Shown here one piece after another: positions 1-10,237 of a stretch of DNA of 64,000 nt. A program made the position numbers and the translations under genes. The stretch comes from Spirodela intermedia. Its lineage: Eukaryota > Streptophyta > Magnoliopsida > Alismatales > Araceae. The notes below the pieces were generated by a model, which saw nothing but the letters and a program-made list of their open reading frames with translations, ran no database searches and had not been told where the DNA came from. Location of the stretch: positions 1,054,001-1,118,000 of the forward strand of contig LR746274.1 of the NCBI GenBank assembly GCA_902729315.2. Direction: 5' to 3'. Numbering within the stretch: the stretch's first letter is position 1; every line of letters begins with the position of its first letter.

Positions 1-137
1 CCGTATTTTCACTTCTAGTTAACTTGAGTTACGATGGGATTTCGTGCACCTCTGGTTTGGCTTTCATGTAGAGATTGATTACTACTCTTGATCCCCATTC
101 TCATCTTACTGAGCAGTTGGCTATTATTTTTTGGCAG

Positions 138-3100
138 GCACGCCGGAAGCCGGAGCCAACAGGTGAGAGTACGCATTTCTTCCATTTTATTTTTTGTGAA
201 AATGTGATACATATGTCTGATGTTTGCTTTAATGATGTCTTTTGATTTGGTGCTCACCATTTTATTTTTCGTGAAAGTGGTGTACATATGTCTGATGTTT
301 GCTTTGATGGATGTCTTTTGCTTTTGGTGCTCATCAATTTGCAATTGCTCACGGATGCCTAAGATAACTGACACGCAGGTCGAGAGTAGGCTGGGTTGGA
401 GCAGGAGCTATGCCGCGAAGGACATTAAATTCGGTGTCGAAGCTCGTGCGCTGATGTTGCGAGGAGTTGAGGACCTTGCTGATGCCGTGAAAGTGACCAT
501 GGGGCCTAAGGTATAGGAGGTCGAATGATCTGTTTACTTACGGATTTTCGTCGACCTTTCGTATTAAACGAACAGCCAAAACTTTATCTAATCTCTCTTC
601 AGTTGTAAAAGAAAAACGATTCACATTTCAGGTGAGCAGATCTTTTGTGTTCATGGCTTTATTCTCTTTTTTTATTCATTTATGGATGAGTTTCTTTCCA
701 TATATTTAAAATAATTATAATTTTACACTTGCAAATAACTTATAAGAAAAGCTTAATTTGCATCAGCTTTCAGTGGAACTGGAACTCTTTTCGTATTCTG
801 CTATTTGACTGTGTAATCTTTTGATAAATTCAGGGTCGAAATGTTGTCTTGGAACAAAGCTTTGGTTCGCCAAAAGTTACAAAAGACGGTGTGACTGTGG
901 CGAAGAGCATTGAGTTTAAGGACAGAGTGAAGAACATGGGTGCTAGTCTTGTCAAGCAGGTTGCCAATGCAACGAATGATGCGGCTGGAGATGGTAGGGG
1001 TTAGATCGCTCTCATTCTGTAACGAAATTACTTTTATTTGGCCTGGGCTTTCTCCATCAAAATGCTTTTTCTGTTAATGCTCTGGTCACACCTCTGACTG
1101 CTAACTAGTGTTTACGATTAGTCTCATCTTGTTTCTGATTAGGAACTTATTCTATCATTCTAGAACGGGCCATCTTTCTGTTGGTAACTGAAGAATTCTT
1201 TGTAAACTTTCGTTCACCAGAAGGTTCTTTGTGACTAACCAGGAACTTTTGGTTCGTTATGATATTGATTTTATGATATGTTTCACTGTATCTATTTTTC
1301 GGCGTTATTAATTATGGTATAAGAAAGACACTGATGATATCTCATCATCAGTGTCTTTCTTTGGTATTTTATCATTTTTCATTATCTTCTATCTACTCTT
1401 GATCAACCAAAACTTTATTTCGTGATTTTTTTGCCCATTGTGTTTGGTATCTTGGGACATCACGTCAGCCCTAATTATGTGACTAGCGTATACCTTGTTC
1501 AGTATAGATAATGCCCCAATGTGCCTGCAGGTACCACTTGTGCTACAGTGCTCACCAGAGCGATTTTTGCTGAGGGGTGCAAGTCCGTGGCTGCGGGGAT
1601 GAATGCAATGGATTTGAGACGTGGTATTACTATGGCAGTCGATGCTGTGGTAACTAATCTGAAGAGCAGAACCCGAATGATCAGCACATCAGAAGAAATT
1701 GCTCAGGTTTCAGTTTCATATTAAATGTTGAATTATTCCCGCCGTGCTTTGATGATCGTTTCAAGTGCCCATCGTGTCCTCTTAGACGAGAATTAAACTC
1801 TTTCCGTCGACATTTTTGTCAAAAGGTGGGCACAATATCAGCCAATGGTGAAAGAGAAATCGGTGAACTCATTGCAAAAGCCATGGAGAAAGTTGGCAAA
1901 GAGGGTGTCATTACAATTGCGGTAAGTACCTGCACTTTATACCATGGTTTTTCAGCTCCTAGAATATTCGCGAATATGCTTCCTCATAGGACTAGATTGT
2001 TCAACACCGATGCCCATCAATTAATGCGTATTTTTTTCTAGTAATTTTTGCTTAATTACATAACTCCCAAAATCTGAAATTCTCGGTGCTTTGTTTTCTT
2101 TTAGCTGTATTTTAAATTACTGCATTTTGCGTCTTTTTTTTTTTCATAGGACGGGAAGACTCTGTACAACGAGTTAGAGGTGGTTGAGGGCATGAAATTA
2201 GACAGAGGTTACATATCCCCCTATTTCATGACTGACCAAAAGAACCAGAAATGTGTAAGTGCTTCTTCTCTTCTGAAAGTTAACATTTTCAAGGGTGAAA
2301 TATTACTCAGTCCTGGATATGTTTACTTATCCAAATGACAGGAACTTGAAGATCCATTCATTCTAATTCACGAGAAGAAGATCTCAAGCATCAATGCTGT
2401 TGTGAAAGTGCTGGAGCTTGCCGTAAAGGTACGTTCCTTCAGTGTGTCTCCTTACTCTGGAGGAGAAAGGAGAGACGTACTGTAATTTCTATCTGCTGCT
2501 GCTGAGCACATGCTTTACATCAGAAACAAAGACCCCTCCTGATTGTCGCTGAAGATGTGGAGAGTGATGCACTGGCCACTCTCATCCTCAACAAGCTTCG
2601 TGCTGGTATCAAGGTCGCTTATCTTCCTAATAATATAAACCCAAGCACTGATTTTCCTCGAATTCTTTTGAACTCAAAGTGTGAATTTCCTCATGGGCTT
2701 TTAGGTCTGCGCCATTAAGGCTCCTGGCTTCGGGGAAAACAGGAAAGCCATCATGCAGGATCTTGCTGCTCTTACCGGCGGTGATGTGAGTGAACCCCCC
2801 TGCTTATTCAAGCGGTTCTATGGATTCAATCTCCTGTGACACCTACGCTTTGGTGTTATATGCAGGTTATAACTGAGGAACTTGGTCTGAACCTTGACAA
2901 AGTAGAACTGGATATGCTCGGTTCATGCAAAAAGGTTTGCATAACCTTTTGAAAATATTTTCTACGCTAAGTACAGATCGATTTGCATCGGCAGAAGCAG
3001 CTCTTATGAGCGTTTTGTATATGCAGGTGACGATCTCTAAAGACGACACCGTCGTTCTCGACGGGGCTGGCGACAAGAAAGCCATCGAGGAGAGATGCGA

Positions 3101-3873
3101 GCAGGTAGATTTCGTCCCCTCATTCTTCCTCTCTCCTATTTAGTGATCTGCGGCTGAGCGTCTCTCTCTGCAGCTGCGGTCCGCGATTGAGCAGAGCACC
3201 TCTGACTACGACAGGGAGAAGTTCCAAGAAAGATTGGCCAAGCTCTCCGGTGGTGTCGCAGTCTTGAAGGTCTCCCCCCTCTCTCTCTGTCTCTCTGTCT
3301 CTCTGTCTCTCTAGTTTATCTTATCTGTGTAATCGTATTGGTGGGCTGGATTCGTAGATCGGGGGAGCCAGTGAGGCGGAGGTCGGCGAGAAGAAGGACA
3401 GAGTGACCGACGCCCTTAACGCGACCAAGGCGGCCGTAGAGGAAGGAATAGTGCCAGGTTATCTCCCTCATCATCCTCTCAGAAACCCTAGAAATGATCC
3501 AGCATTCGCTTGAACCAGAATCTGTGCTCGCTGCAGGTGGGGGCGTCGCCCTCCTCTACGCGTCAAAAGAACTGGACAAGCAGCCAACCGCCAACTTTGA
3601 CCAGAAAATCGGGGTCCAAATCATCCAGAACGCCCTCAAGGTACTACCTGCCTTCTTGGTGGGCCAAACTATGGTCGTCATCACATCCTCCTCCTATTGA
3701 TTGAGCTTCTGCAATGAAAATACTCCCTTCCAGATGCCGGTCTACACGATAGCCTCCAATGCTGGAGTCGAAGGCGCAGTGGTTGTGGGCAAGCTGCTGG
3801 AGCAGGATAATCCCGATCTCGGCTACGACGCAGCCAAAGGTAATACTAGAACTCGTCTCAGTTCTAGAGATAG

Positions 3874-3937
<64 letters not shown>

Positions 3938-4260
3938 ATGATGTGATGTGGTTAATTATGTGATCAACCGATGTGTTGGCAGGGGAGTACGTGGATATGA
4001 TCAAGGCCGGGATTATCGACCCCTTGAAGGTGATCAGGACCGCCCTCGTCGATGCTGCGAGGTAAAAGTTAACAGCTGCTAATGGTGTTGGCCTTCCGGT
4101 CCTCTGATTCCTCGATGGTGCCACCTCACTGATGCTTTTGTCAACGTGTGGCAGCGTCTCGTCTCTGATGACGACGACCGAGGCTGTGGTCGTTGAGTTC
4201 CCCAAAGAGGAGAAGGACGCCCCGGCCATGGGCGGCGGGATGGGCGGAATGGACTACTAA
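138..4260 (+). CDS. HSP60: Mitochondrial chaperonin 60 (HSP60/CPN60), 5' end outside window
   Basis: ATP-dependent group I chaperonin that folds imported proteins in the mitochondrial matrix with its cpn10 partner. Exons: 138-162, 379-510, 834-993, 1531-1706, 1826-1921, 2150-2254, 2342-2428, 2524-2613, 2705-2785, 2866-2934, 3027-3104, 3174-3269, 3358-3457, 3537-3640, 3734-3839, 3983-4061, 4155-4260. All junctions are GT-AG and keep frame, giving 562 codons plus stop. Visible landmarks are the YAAKDIKFG start of the mature protein, the ATP-site [10 protein letters not shown], the EEGIVPGGG loop and a C-terminal [10 protein letters not shown] tail typical of the mitochondrial form. Plant mitochondrial CPN60 is about 575 residues, so only about a dozen N-terminal residues of the transit peptide are missing, in an exon upstream of position 1. 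Plastid CPN60 subunits lack this GGM tail, so the mitochondrial assignment is firm. Confidence 0.96.
182..334. repeat. 75-78 bp tandem duplication in an HSP60 intron
   Basis: Two adjacent units, 182-256 and 257-334, share an almost identical order of words (CCATTTTATTTTT, GTGAAA, ACATATGTCTGATGTTTGCTTT, GATGTCTTTTG, TTGGTGCTCA) with scattered substitutions and small indels. It lies wholly in the intron between the exons ending at 162 and starting at 379. Confidence 0.85.
1321..1361. repeat. Perfect 18-bp hairpin in an HSP60 intron
   Basis: Left arm AAGAAAGACACTGATGAT (1321-1338), 5-nt spacer ATCTC, right arm ATCATCAGTGTCTTTCTT (1344-1361). The arms are perfect reverse complements. It sits inside the intron 994-1530. 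It may be a tiny foldback relic or an intronic RNA stem; no mobile-element ends are seen around it. Confidence 0.9.
3881..3934. repeat. (GA)n microsatellite in an HSP60 intron
   Basis: About 26 GA units, nearly uninterrupted, in the intron between exons ending 3839 and starting 3983. Confidence 0.95.
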
Positions 4261-5032
4261 GATGTTCCCGCGAGCAGCAGAACACAGATAGAGAGAGAGG
4301 GAGAGAGAGAGAGAGAGGTTAGTTGAGGGTCTTGGCTGAGAGACCGTTCACAAACTGTGGCTAATAATTATTCTTCCCTCCGTTGACCGGCGGCTATTTG
4401 AGGTCAAAACTCCAAGATTTTGTTCGCTTTTTTACCCAATTAAGTTTAACAGCAGTTGCCCTATGTTGACTTTAACTTCTCAGGATGTTTCGCTTATATA
4501 AATATCAATCTTTTAGCTGGAAAGGATATATGTACAATAATATCACTCATTTGGTTGAAAGAGGGTTAGTTTCTTAAAAAAGGGAAATTCGAGGTTCATA
4601 AGAAAATATACACACAACCGAGGACAGATCCGAAATCAACACCGGATTTTGATCCGGGCCGCTCTGTGTAACCGAACCGTGAAAACCCCTTGTTCTCTCT
4701 CTCTCTCTCTCTAAACGTACAGCAGCTTCTCTACAGGTATCTCCTTCCCACGCTTCCTCCATTCTCCCTCTCCTCTTTCCTTCTCTTCAATCCCAGATCC
4801 CCCATTTGCTGACAGGTTGCTCTGGGGCTCCACCTCTTCCGATGATGCGCAACTAGCGAGGAGATCCGTAATTTTTTTTACCGTGGAAACCCTAGTGGCG
4901 CGGGACTGCAGGGTGGTTGTGGGTGAGGGGGAGAAGGAGGGTGGGGAGTGGGGAGGGGAGGTTTTATCTGCTGGCGGCCATTGGAGGTGTGGAGGGTGTC
5001 CGCTGAGGCTCTCGTCTCTGTGAATCGAGCAA
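4261..5032 (+). other. Spacer: HSP60 3' UTR and upstream region of the Alfin-like gene
   Basis: The first part is HSP60 3' UTR, with a GA-rich tract at 4289-4318. A TATAAATA-like element at 4495-4504 is the best core-promoter candidate for the next gene. A CT tract (about 4697-4713) and a pyrimidine-rich 5' leader follow, up to the start codon at 5033. No other gene is apparent. Confidence 0.6.
4495..4504 (+). promoter_or_regulatory. TATA-box candidate, Alfin-like gene
   Basis: TATATAAATA lies about 530 nt upstream of the start codon. It would imply a long 5' leader or a leader intron; position and motif are the only support. Confidence 0.35.
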
Positions 5033-7298
5033 ATGGAAGGAGCTTCGGGGCCGTACAACCCGCGGACGGCCGAGGAGGTCTTCAAGGATTTCAGGGGTCG
5101 GCGTTCGGGCTTGATTAACGCTCTCACCACGGGTGCTCTCTCCTTCCTCCTCTCAGTCCCTGACACTCTTTCTCGCTTTGCTTATTCTCTAGTCTGTTCC
5201 ACGGTATCTGATTTTCCGTGCTGACTCTTCATGTTACAGACGTTGACAAGTTTTATCATCAGTGCGACCCCGGTGAGCTCTCTAGTAATTTTTATTATTC
5301 TGTTTTATCTGATCATAGAACAATAGGCATCGAATATTTTTAGAGTCGGTAGATTTTGTTCGTTTGATCTGCTGGAGGAATTCCCGTTCCTGTTCGCCGA
5401 CCTAGTTTGTTAATTTTTCAGAGAAGGAGAATTTATGCCTGTATGGATTTCCCAATGAAAGCTGGGAAGTAACCTTGCCTGCGGAGGAGGTACCTCCGGA
5501 GCTTCCAGAGCCAGCTCTGGGCATTAATTTTGCCAGAGATGGCATGGAGGAGAAGGATTGGTTGGCTCTGGTGGCAGTCCACAGTGACGCTTGGTTACTC
5601 TCTGTTGCATTTTACTTTGGTGCTCGATTTGGTTTTGATAAAGAATCTAGGTAATGACCATCTCTCCATCATCCTGATGAATTGACTGCAATCAGTAGTT
5701 GAATTTTTTTCCTCCTGCTTTTTTGTTTGATCTTCTATGTTTTTCTTACCAGGAATATGCCATCTTACATTGTTCATAATCGAGTTAGAATAGTGAGATT
5801 TCGATGAAATATAGTTTGCATCTAGAAGCTTCACCATGATTATGCTAAGTATACGCATTTTCTACCAATATTGAGTAATCTTTGATCCTTTGGTGGACAG
5901 GAAAGCTAGAAAACCTAAGTTTTATTCATATTTCTTTATCGTACTTTATGCATAATCAGGTTAGGATGATGAGATATACCTGATATCTAGATTATATCAG
6001 GAAACTTCTCTCGGATGATGAGATAGCCACAGCTGCTGCCTGTCATGAAAGTATTGTTCTCAGGTTTCTCTGCGGTGTCCAAGACTGCATCCGGGTCGCC
6101 TCTCTTTCGAACAAGAGGATAGTCCCTGGATCCTTTGGCACACCTCACCGTTCAGTTCTGCCTTTCAAACCTCTACAGTGATCAATCTAATTTCTGCCAC
6201 CAGGATCTAATTTCGAGCCTCTACAGGGTTTTTATTCAGAACCGCTGGTTGAACATTAATAGTACCAATGTTAGATTCGATTTAGTCTGATCTCTTTTTC
6301 CGTAATGAAGCCTAAATGTAAATATGGCACAGATTTTTATTCAAAACCACTACTTGAACATTAAATACTATCAATGTTTGATTCAATATAATCTGATCGT
6401 TTATTCCTCCAGAGCAATGTTGGTCAAACCACTTTCCGTTTGACATTGCTAATGTTGAAGTAGGTGCTTTTTCTGTAATACAAAGTCAGCATCAGCTAGA
6501 TGTTGACTTTCCCATTGCTACTGCAAGAACTCGCAGTTGCTTGAATAGGTAAGGATTAACATAACTTTCATGGGTTCTTAGTCAACTCTGCTAGATCGGC
6601 GTTAGGGGTGAAAATCGTTCTTGAAGGTGATGCTGACTTTTTCCAACTTGGGCAGGGCTTTTCTGTTGGGAAATCCTAGATTATTCTGTGTGTTCGTCCA
6701 TTTTCGTCAGTCGACATGAGATGAGAATGGTGAAGAGAGTCTAATTCCTACGAGGAGATATCGATCATATACAGTGTTGATTCTGCAGGAGGAGGCTCTT
6801 CAACATGATCAACAATCTCCCGACCATATACGAAGTCGTGACGGGCAGCGCCAAGAAGCAAACTAAAGAAAAGACTTCCAATGGCAGCAGCAAGAGCAGC
6901 AAGCCGAGCTTGAAGAAGGTTGGTAATCGGAAATCCTTGATACAGCCAGCCCTGGTTTACTTCGTGCTTTTGCTCATCTCTCTCCCGTCTGTTGACTTCT
7001 TCAGCACGCCCGCCAGCCGGAGCGGCCGCCATCGGCCACGAGGCCCTCGAGGGCGCCAGGGGGGGCCGAAGACAGCGGGGCGGAAGATGAGGAGAGGGAG
7101 GAAGATGAGGATGAGCATGGGAGCACGACCTGTGGGGCCTGCGGCGAAAGCTACGGCAGCGACGAGTTCTGGATATGCTGCGACATCTGCGAGAGGTGGT
7201 TCCACGGCAAGTGCGTTAGGATCACCCCCGCCAGGGCCGAGCACATCAAGCAGTACAAGTGCCCCGCCTGCAGCAACAAGAGGAACAGGGCGGGTTGA
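5033..7298 (+). CDS. Alfin-like PHD-finger protein
   Basis: Plant nuclear histone reader; the family binds H3K4me2/3 through its PHD finger. Exons 5033-5132, 5240-5272, 5422-5650, 6789-6918, 7005-7298 give 261 residues, the usual family length. The N-terminal Alfin domain (about residues 1-140) starts [20 protein letters not shown] and contains the [19 protein letters not shown]-type core. An acidic, low-complexity linker follows. The C-terminal C4HC3 PHD finger (about residues 205-255) shows [19 protein letters not shown] and YKCPACS, with the aromatic residues expected of the methyl-lysine cage. The start is the only Met that gives the complete Alfin domain. The gene converges on the DYW PPR gene, with 349 bp between stop codons. 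Confidence 0.95.
6229..6402. repeat. About 70-bp diverged direct repeat in Alfin-like intron 3
   Basis: Segments starting at 6229 and 6333 share TTTTTATTCA-AACC-CT--TTGAACATTAA, CAATGTT-GATTC and AAT/AGTCTGATC, spaced 104 bp apart. Several mismatches indicate an old local duplication. Confidence 0.7.
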
Positions 7299-7647
7299 CT
7301 CCTCCAGCCGCCACCCGGGGAGTCAACCCGGCGGCTCTAGGAGTTCCTCAGGTGCGGGTCAAAGCCCAGATTCTTAGTCTCCGTCGTGTCTATTGACTTG
7401 TATAGCTTATCTGCGTTGACAACCTAGCCTCCACACCCCCACCCTCGGACATTTTCTTCTGCCTTCTCCCGAATCATCTCCAGTTCAATGTGTTTTCAGA
7501 ACAAAGAAAGAAACGGTCTTTTCAATTTCCTCGCCTTGCCCATGAAAACCCTCGGATGGAAATCTTCTCATCGAGGAGGTGGTAGACCACGAAGGTCAAC
7601 GGAGACAGAGAGATGATAGATATTCTGGGTGTGGGTGGGGGGTGATG
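7299..7647. other. Convergent spacer between Alfin-like and DYW PPR genes
   Basis: 349 bp that must hold both 3' UTRs. No coding sequence or repeat is recognised. Confidence 0.6.
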
Positions 7648-9954
7648 TCACCAGTAGTCTCCGCAGGAGCAGCCGCCGTCTCTGAAGCAGTGGAACCTGT
7701 TGGTGTCTCTGACGACGATATCCCTGCCGGAGATCTTCGAGATCATCTTGATGGCGAGATGGCAGTCGCCGCAGATCCTGAGGTTCTTCACCACCCTGAT
7801 CGCCTCCCTCGGCGCGCCGGCGAGGAGGACGAACCCGACGGCCAACCTCTCACTGTGAGTCCCCACCATCCCTTCTTCTTCCTCCTCCTCCACCTCCTTC
7901 AGTGACCAGCTTCTATCAATGGCGTACCCCATCGCCCTCATCTTCTCCCCGTACTCCTGCAGCACCCGGTAGATCTCCTCCCTTTGGGGGTGGGACTGGT
8001 CGCCGGCGGTGAAGCGGTGGATCTCCCCGCGGAGCTCCACCCAGCTGCAGGCTGTCGTCTTCCTCACCCCGCTACGCTGCATCGCCTCCCTCACCTTCTC
8101 CACGTCCTCCCACCGGCGGGCGGCGGCGTAGATGTTGGCGAGCAGCACATAGTTGCCGGCGTTCTCCGGCTCGAGGGCGAACAGCTTCTCGGCGGCGAGT
8201 TCCCCGAGATCGACCCGCCGGTGGATCCTGCTTGCGTGCAGCAGCGCGCCGTATACACCGGCATGCGGCGCCACCGGCATCTCCGCCACCAGCTTCGCCG
8301 CCGCGTCCAGCTCCCCGGCACGGCCGAGGAGGTCTACCATGCAGGCGTAGTGGTCGACGGTGGGGCTCCCGATGGCGGAGAACACCTCCCGGCCCTGCGC
8401 CGCCAACCCGCCGTGGCTGCAGGCCGTCAGGATCCCGAGGAAGGTGATCCTGTCCGGGTCGACCCCTTCTTCCTTCATCCTCCGCAACAGCGCCACCGCT
8501 TCGCCGCCGTGGCCGTGGGCGGCGAGGCCGGTGATGAGAGAATTGTAGGAGACGACGTCCCTGGTGGGCATCTCCTGGAAGACCCTCCTGGCCTCCGCCA
8601 CGCTCCCACACCGCGAGTGCATGAAAACCAACGCGTTGTGGCCTGAAAGGCCCAGCCTGATCTTCTCCCTGGAGATGATCTCCGCGGCCCGCCGGCCGGT
8701 CCCAAGGGCCCCCAGGTGCCCGCAGGCGGATAGGACGGAGGCCATGGTGACATCGTCCGGCTTCACTTCCTCCTCCATGGCGTTGAAGAGTTCGAGGGCG
8801 CTCCCCCACTGCCCGTTCTGCACGTATCCGGAGATCATAGAGTTCCAGGAGATTACGTTCCTGCGGGGCATTTCGTCGAACAGTTGCCGGGCGATGGCGA
8901 GATCTCCCTCTCTGCAGTACCCGGAGATCATCGCGTTCCAGGAGACCGAGTTCCTGCTCCTCCCCATGGCATCGAAGATCTCCCTAGCCTTACAGAGAGC
9001 GCCGCACTTGGCGTACATGTCGAGCAGTGCCGTCTTGAGGAAAGGGTTCTCGCTTATCATCCCCCTCTCCTCGAGGGCGGCGACCAGAGACTCTGCCATG
9101 CGCAGGTCCCTTCTGGATGAGCACGCAGAGACGACGGTGACCCAGGTGGTCTCGTCGGGGTGAACTTCTCCATCCACCATCTCAGTGAACAACTTTAGGG
9201 CGGCTTCTGCGAGCCCGTTCTGGGCGTAGCCAGAGAGCATGGCATTCCACGACACGACGGTCCTCTCCGGCATGGCATCGAACACCACCCTCGCCTTCTC
9301 CGGCTCGCCGATCTTGCAGTACCCGGTGACCATGGCGGTCCAGGAGACGACGTTCTTCGCCGGCATGGCGTCGAACATCCTGCGGGCCTCCGCTTCGTCG
9401 CCGCAGTGCCAGTACCCCGAGACCATTGCGTTCCAGTCGGCAGCGGTTATCTGGGGCGCTTCCTCGAACACCTTCCGGGCATTCGCGGGGGCGCCGCGCT
9501 TGGCGTAGGCGTCCATGATAGCATTGCGAATGTACGGGTCGGCGCAGTGGCCGAGACGGAGGACGCGGCCGTGGAGGGGCTCGAGGGCGCCGCTGGCGGA
9601 GTTCTTGACGAGGATGGGGAAGACGAAGGCGTCGGGGGGGAGGCCGTGCCGGAGCATGCGGGAGACGAGGGAGAGGACTTCGCTGCGAGCGCCGAGGAGT
9701 GAGTAGAATCTGAGCATGGAGGTGAAGGCACGCGCATCGGGGCTTCGCGCGGCGTCGAACAGGCGGCGGGCGTAGGACCGCGGAGCGCGGAGGCGGGCGC
9801 AGTGCGCGAGCAGGTGGGTGAGCCACTGGTTGGGCTGGCCATGGAAGGCGTGCTGCAGGGCCTGAGCGTGGAGCTGCTTCAGTTGGCCGAACGTTCTCAC
9901 TCGCCTTGCTGCTGAGAGAAGGTCGCCCGAAGAAGAAGAAGAAGAAGAGGGCAT
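7648..9954 (-). CDS. DYW-class pentatricopeptide repeat protein (putative organellar RNA editing factor)
   Basis: Single-exon protein of 768 residues. PLS-type PPR motifs run from about residue 70 to 590, with recurrent phrases such as VVSWNAMLSGYAQNGLAEAAL and NSVSWNAMISGYCREGDLAIA. The E region and PG box (CSWVELRGEIHRF) follow. A complete C-terminal DYW cytidine-deaminase domain carries HSE (about 700-702), CGDCH (728-732), the second zinc site H755/C762/C764, and the terminal DYW triplet. With HxE and CxxC present it should be catalytically competent for C-to-U editing of organellar transcripts bound by the PPR tract. The N-terminus is Ser-rich then basic, compatible with an organelle presequence but short. 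The sequence is extremely GC-rich, typical of monocot intronless PPR genes. The start at 9954 is the first Met and lies 283 bp from the divergent glycine-rich gene. Confidence 0.94.
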   Translation of the reverse strand: MPSSSSSSSGDLLSAARRVRTFGQLKQLHAQALQHAFHGQPNQWLTHLLAHCARLRAPRSYARRLFDAARSPDARAFTSMLRFYSLLGARSEVLSLVSRMLRHGLPPDAFVFPILVKNSASGALEPLHGRVLRLGHCADPYIRNAIMDAYAKRGAPANARKVFEEAPQITAADWNAMVSGYWHCGDEAEARRMFDAMPAKNVVSWTAMVTGYCKIGEPEKARVVFDAMPERTVVSWNAMLSGYAQNGLAEAALKLFTEMVDGEVHPDETTWVTVVSACSSRRDLRMAESLVAALEERGMISENPFLKTALLDMYAKCGALCKAREIFDAMGRSRNSVSWNAMISGYCREGDLAIARQLFDEMPRRNVISWNSMISGYVQNGQWGSALELFNAMEEEVKPDDVTMASVLSACGHLGALGTGRRAAEIISREKIRLGLSGHNALVFMHSRCGSVAEARRVFQEMPTRDVVSYNSLITGLAAHGHGGEAVALLRRMKEEGVDPDRITFLGILTACSHGGLAAQGREVFSAIGSPTVDHYACMVDLLGRAGELDAAAKLVAEMPVAPHAGVYGALLHASRIHRRVDLGELAAEKLFALEPENAGNYVLLANIYAAARRWEDVEKVREAMQRSGVRKTTACSWVELRGEIHRFTAGDQSHPQREEIYRVLQEYGEKMRAMGYAIDRSWSLKEVEEEEEEGMVGTHSERLAVGFVLLAGAPREAIRVVKNLRICGDCHLAIKMISKISGRDIVVRDTNRFHCFRDGGCSCGDYW

Positions 9955-10112
9955 GCAGTCGCCGGCGAAGAGGAACCCACCTAACGTCGCTCTGCAACCT
10001 CAGCATGGAGCTTGCAGGGACCGAGCGTGGAGCTGCTAAGGGAAAGGTCGTCATCAGAGGAAGAAGGACACCTCAAGAAGCGGTCCACTGGGCTTACAAG
10101 TTTGACTAAACT

Positions 10113-10118
10113 GGCCCA
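10113..10118. promoter_or_regulatory. Site II (GGCCCA) element between divergent genes
   Basis: GGCCCA, with a TGGGCT at 10089-10094, in the short gap between the DYW PPR start (9954, minus) and the glycine-rich gene start (10238, plus). Such TCP-bound motifs are common upstream of plant housekeeping and organelle-protein genes. Functional assignment is inference. Confidence 0.45.
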
Positions 10119-10237
10119 TTAGGATTGGAAGGGGAGGGGTTCTCTTACGTTCGTAATCTCGAGGATTAGTTTATAGGCAGTACCCATTCCTTGGCTCTTG
10201 GGTAGGAGAGGATCGGGAGCAGGAAGAGGAGGGGGAG

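Noticed and set aside
8072-8809. Long open frames opposite and beside the DYW PPR gene
   Set aside because: They are by-products of the very GC-rich PPR coding sequence; compositions are Arg/Gly/Pro-rich, with no family motif.
9182-10054. 290-codon minus-strand frame overlapping the PPR start
   Set aside because: It is the PPR sequence read in another frame and lacks any recognised motif; the PPR frame has full domain support.
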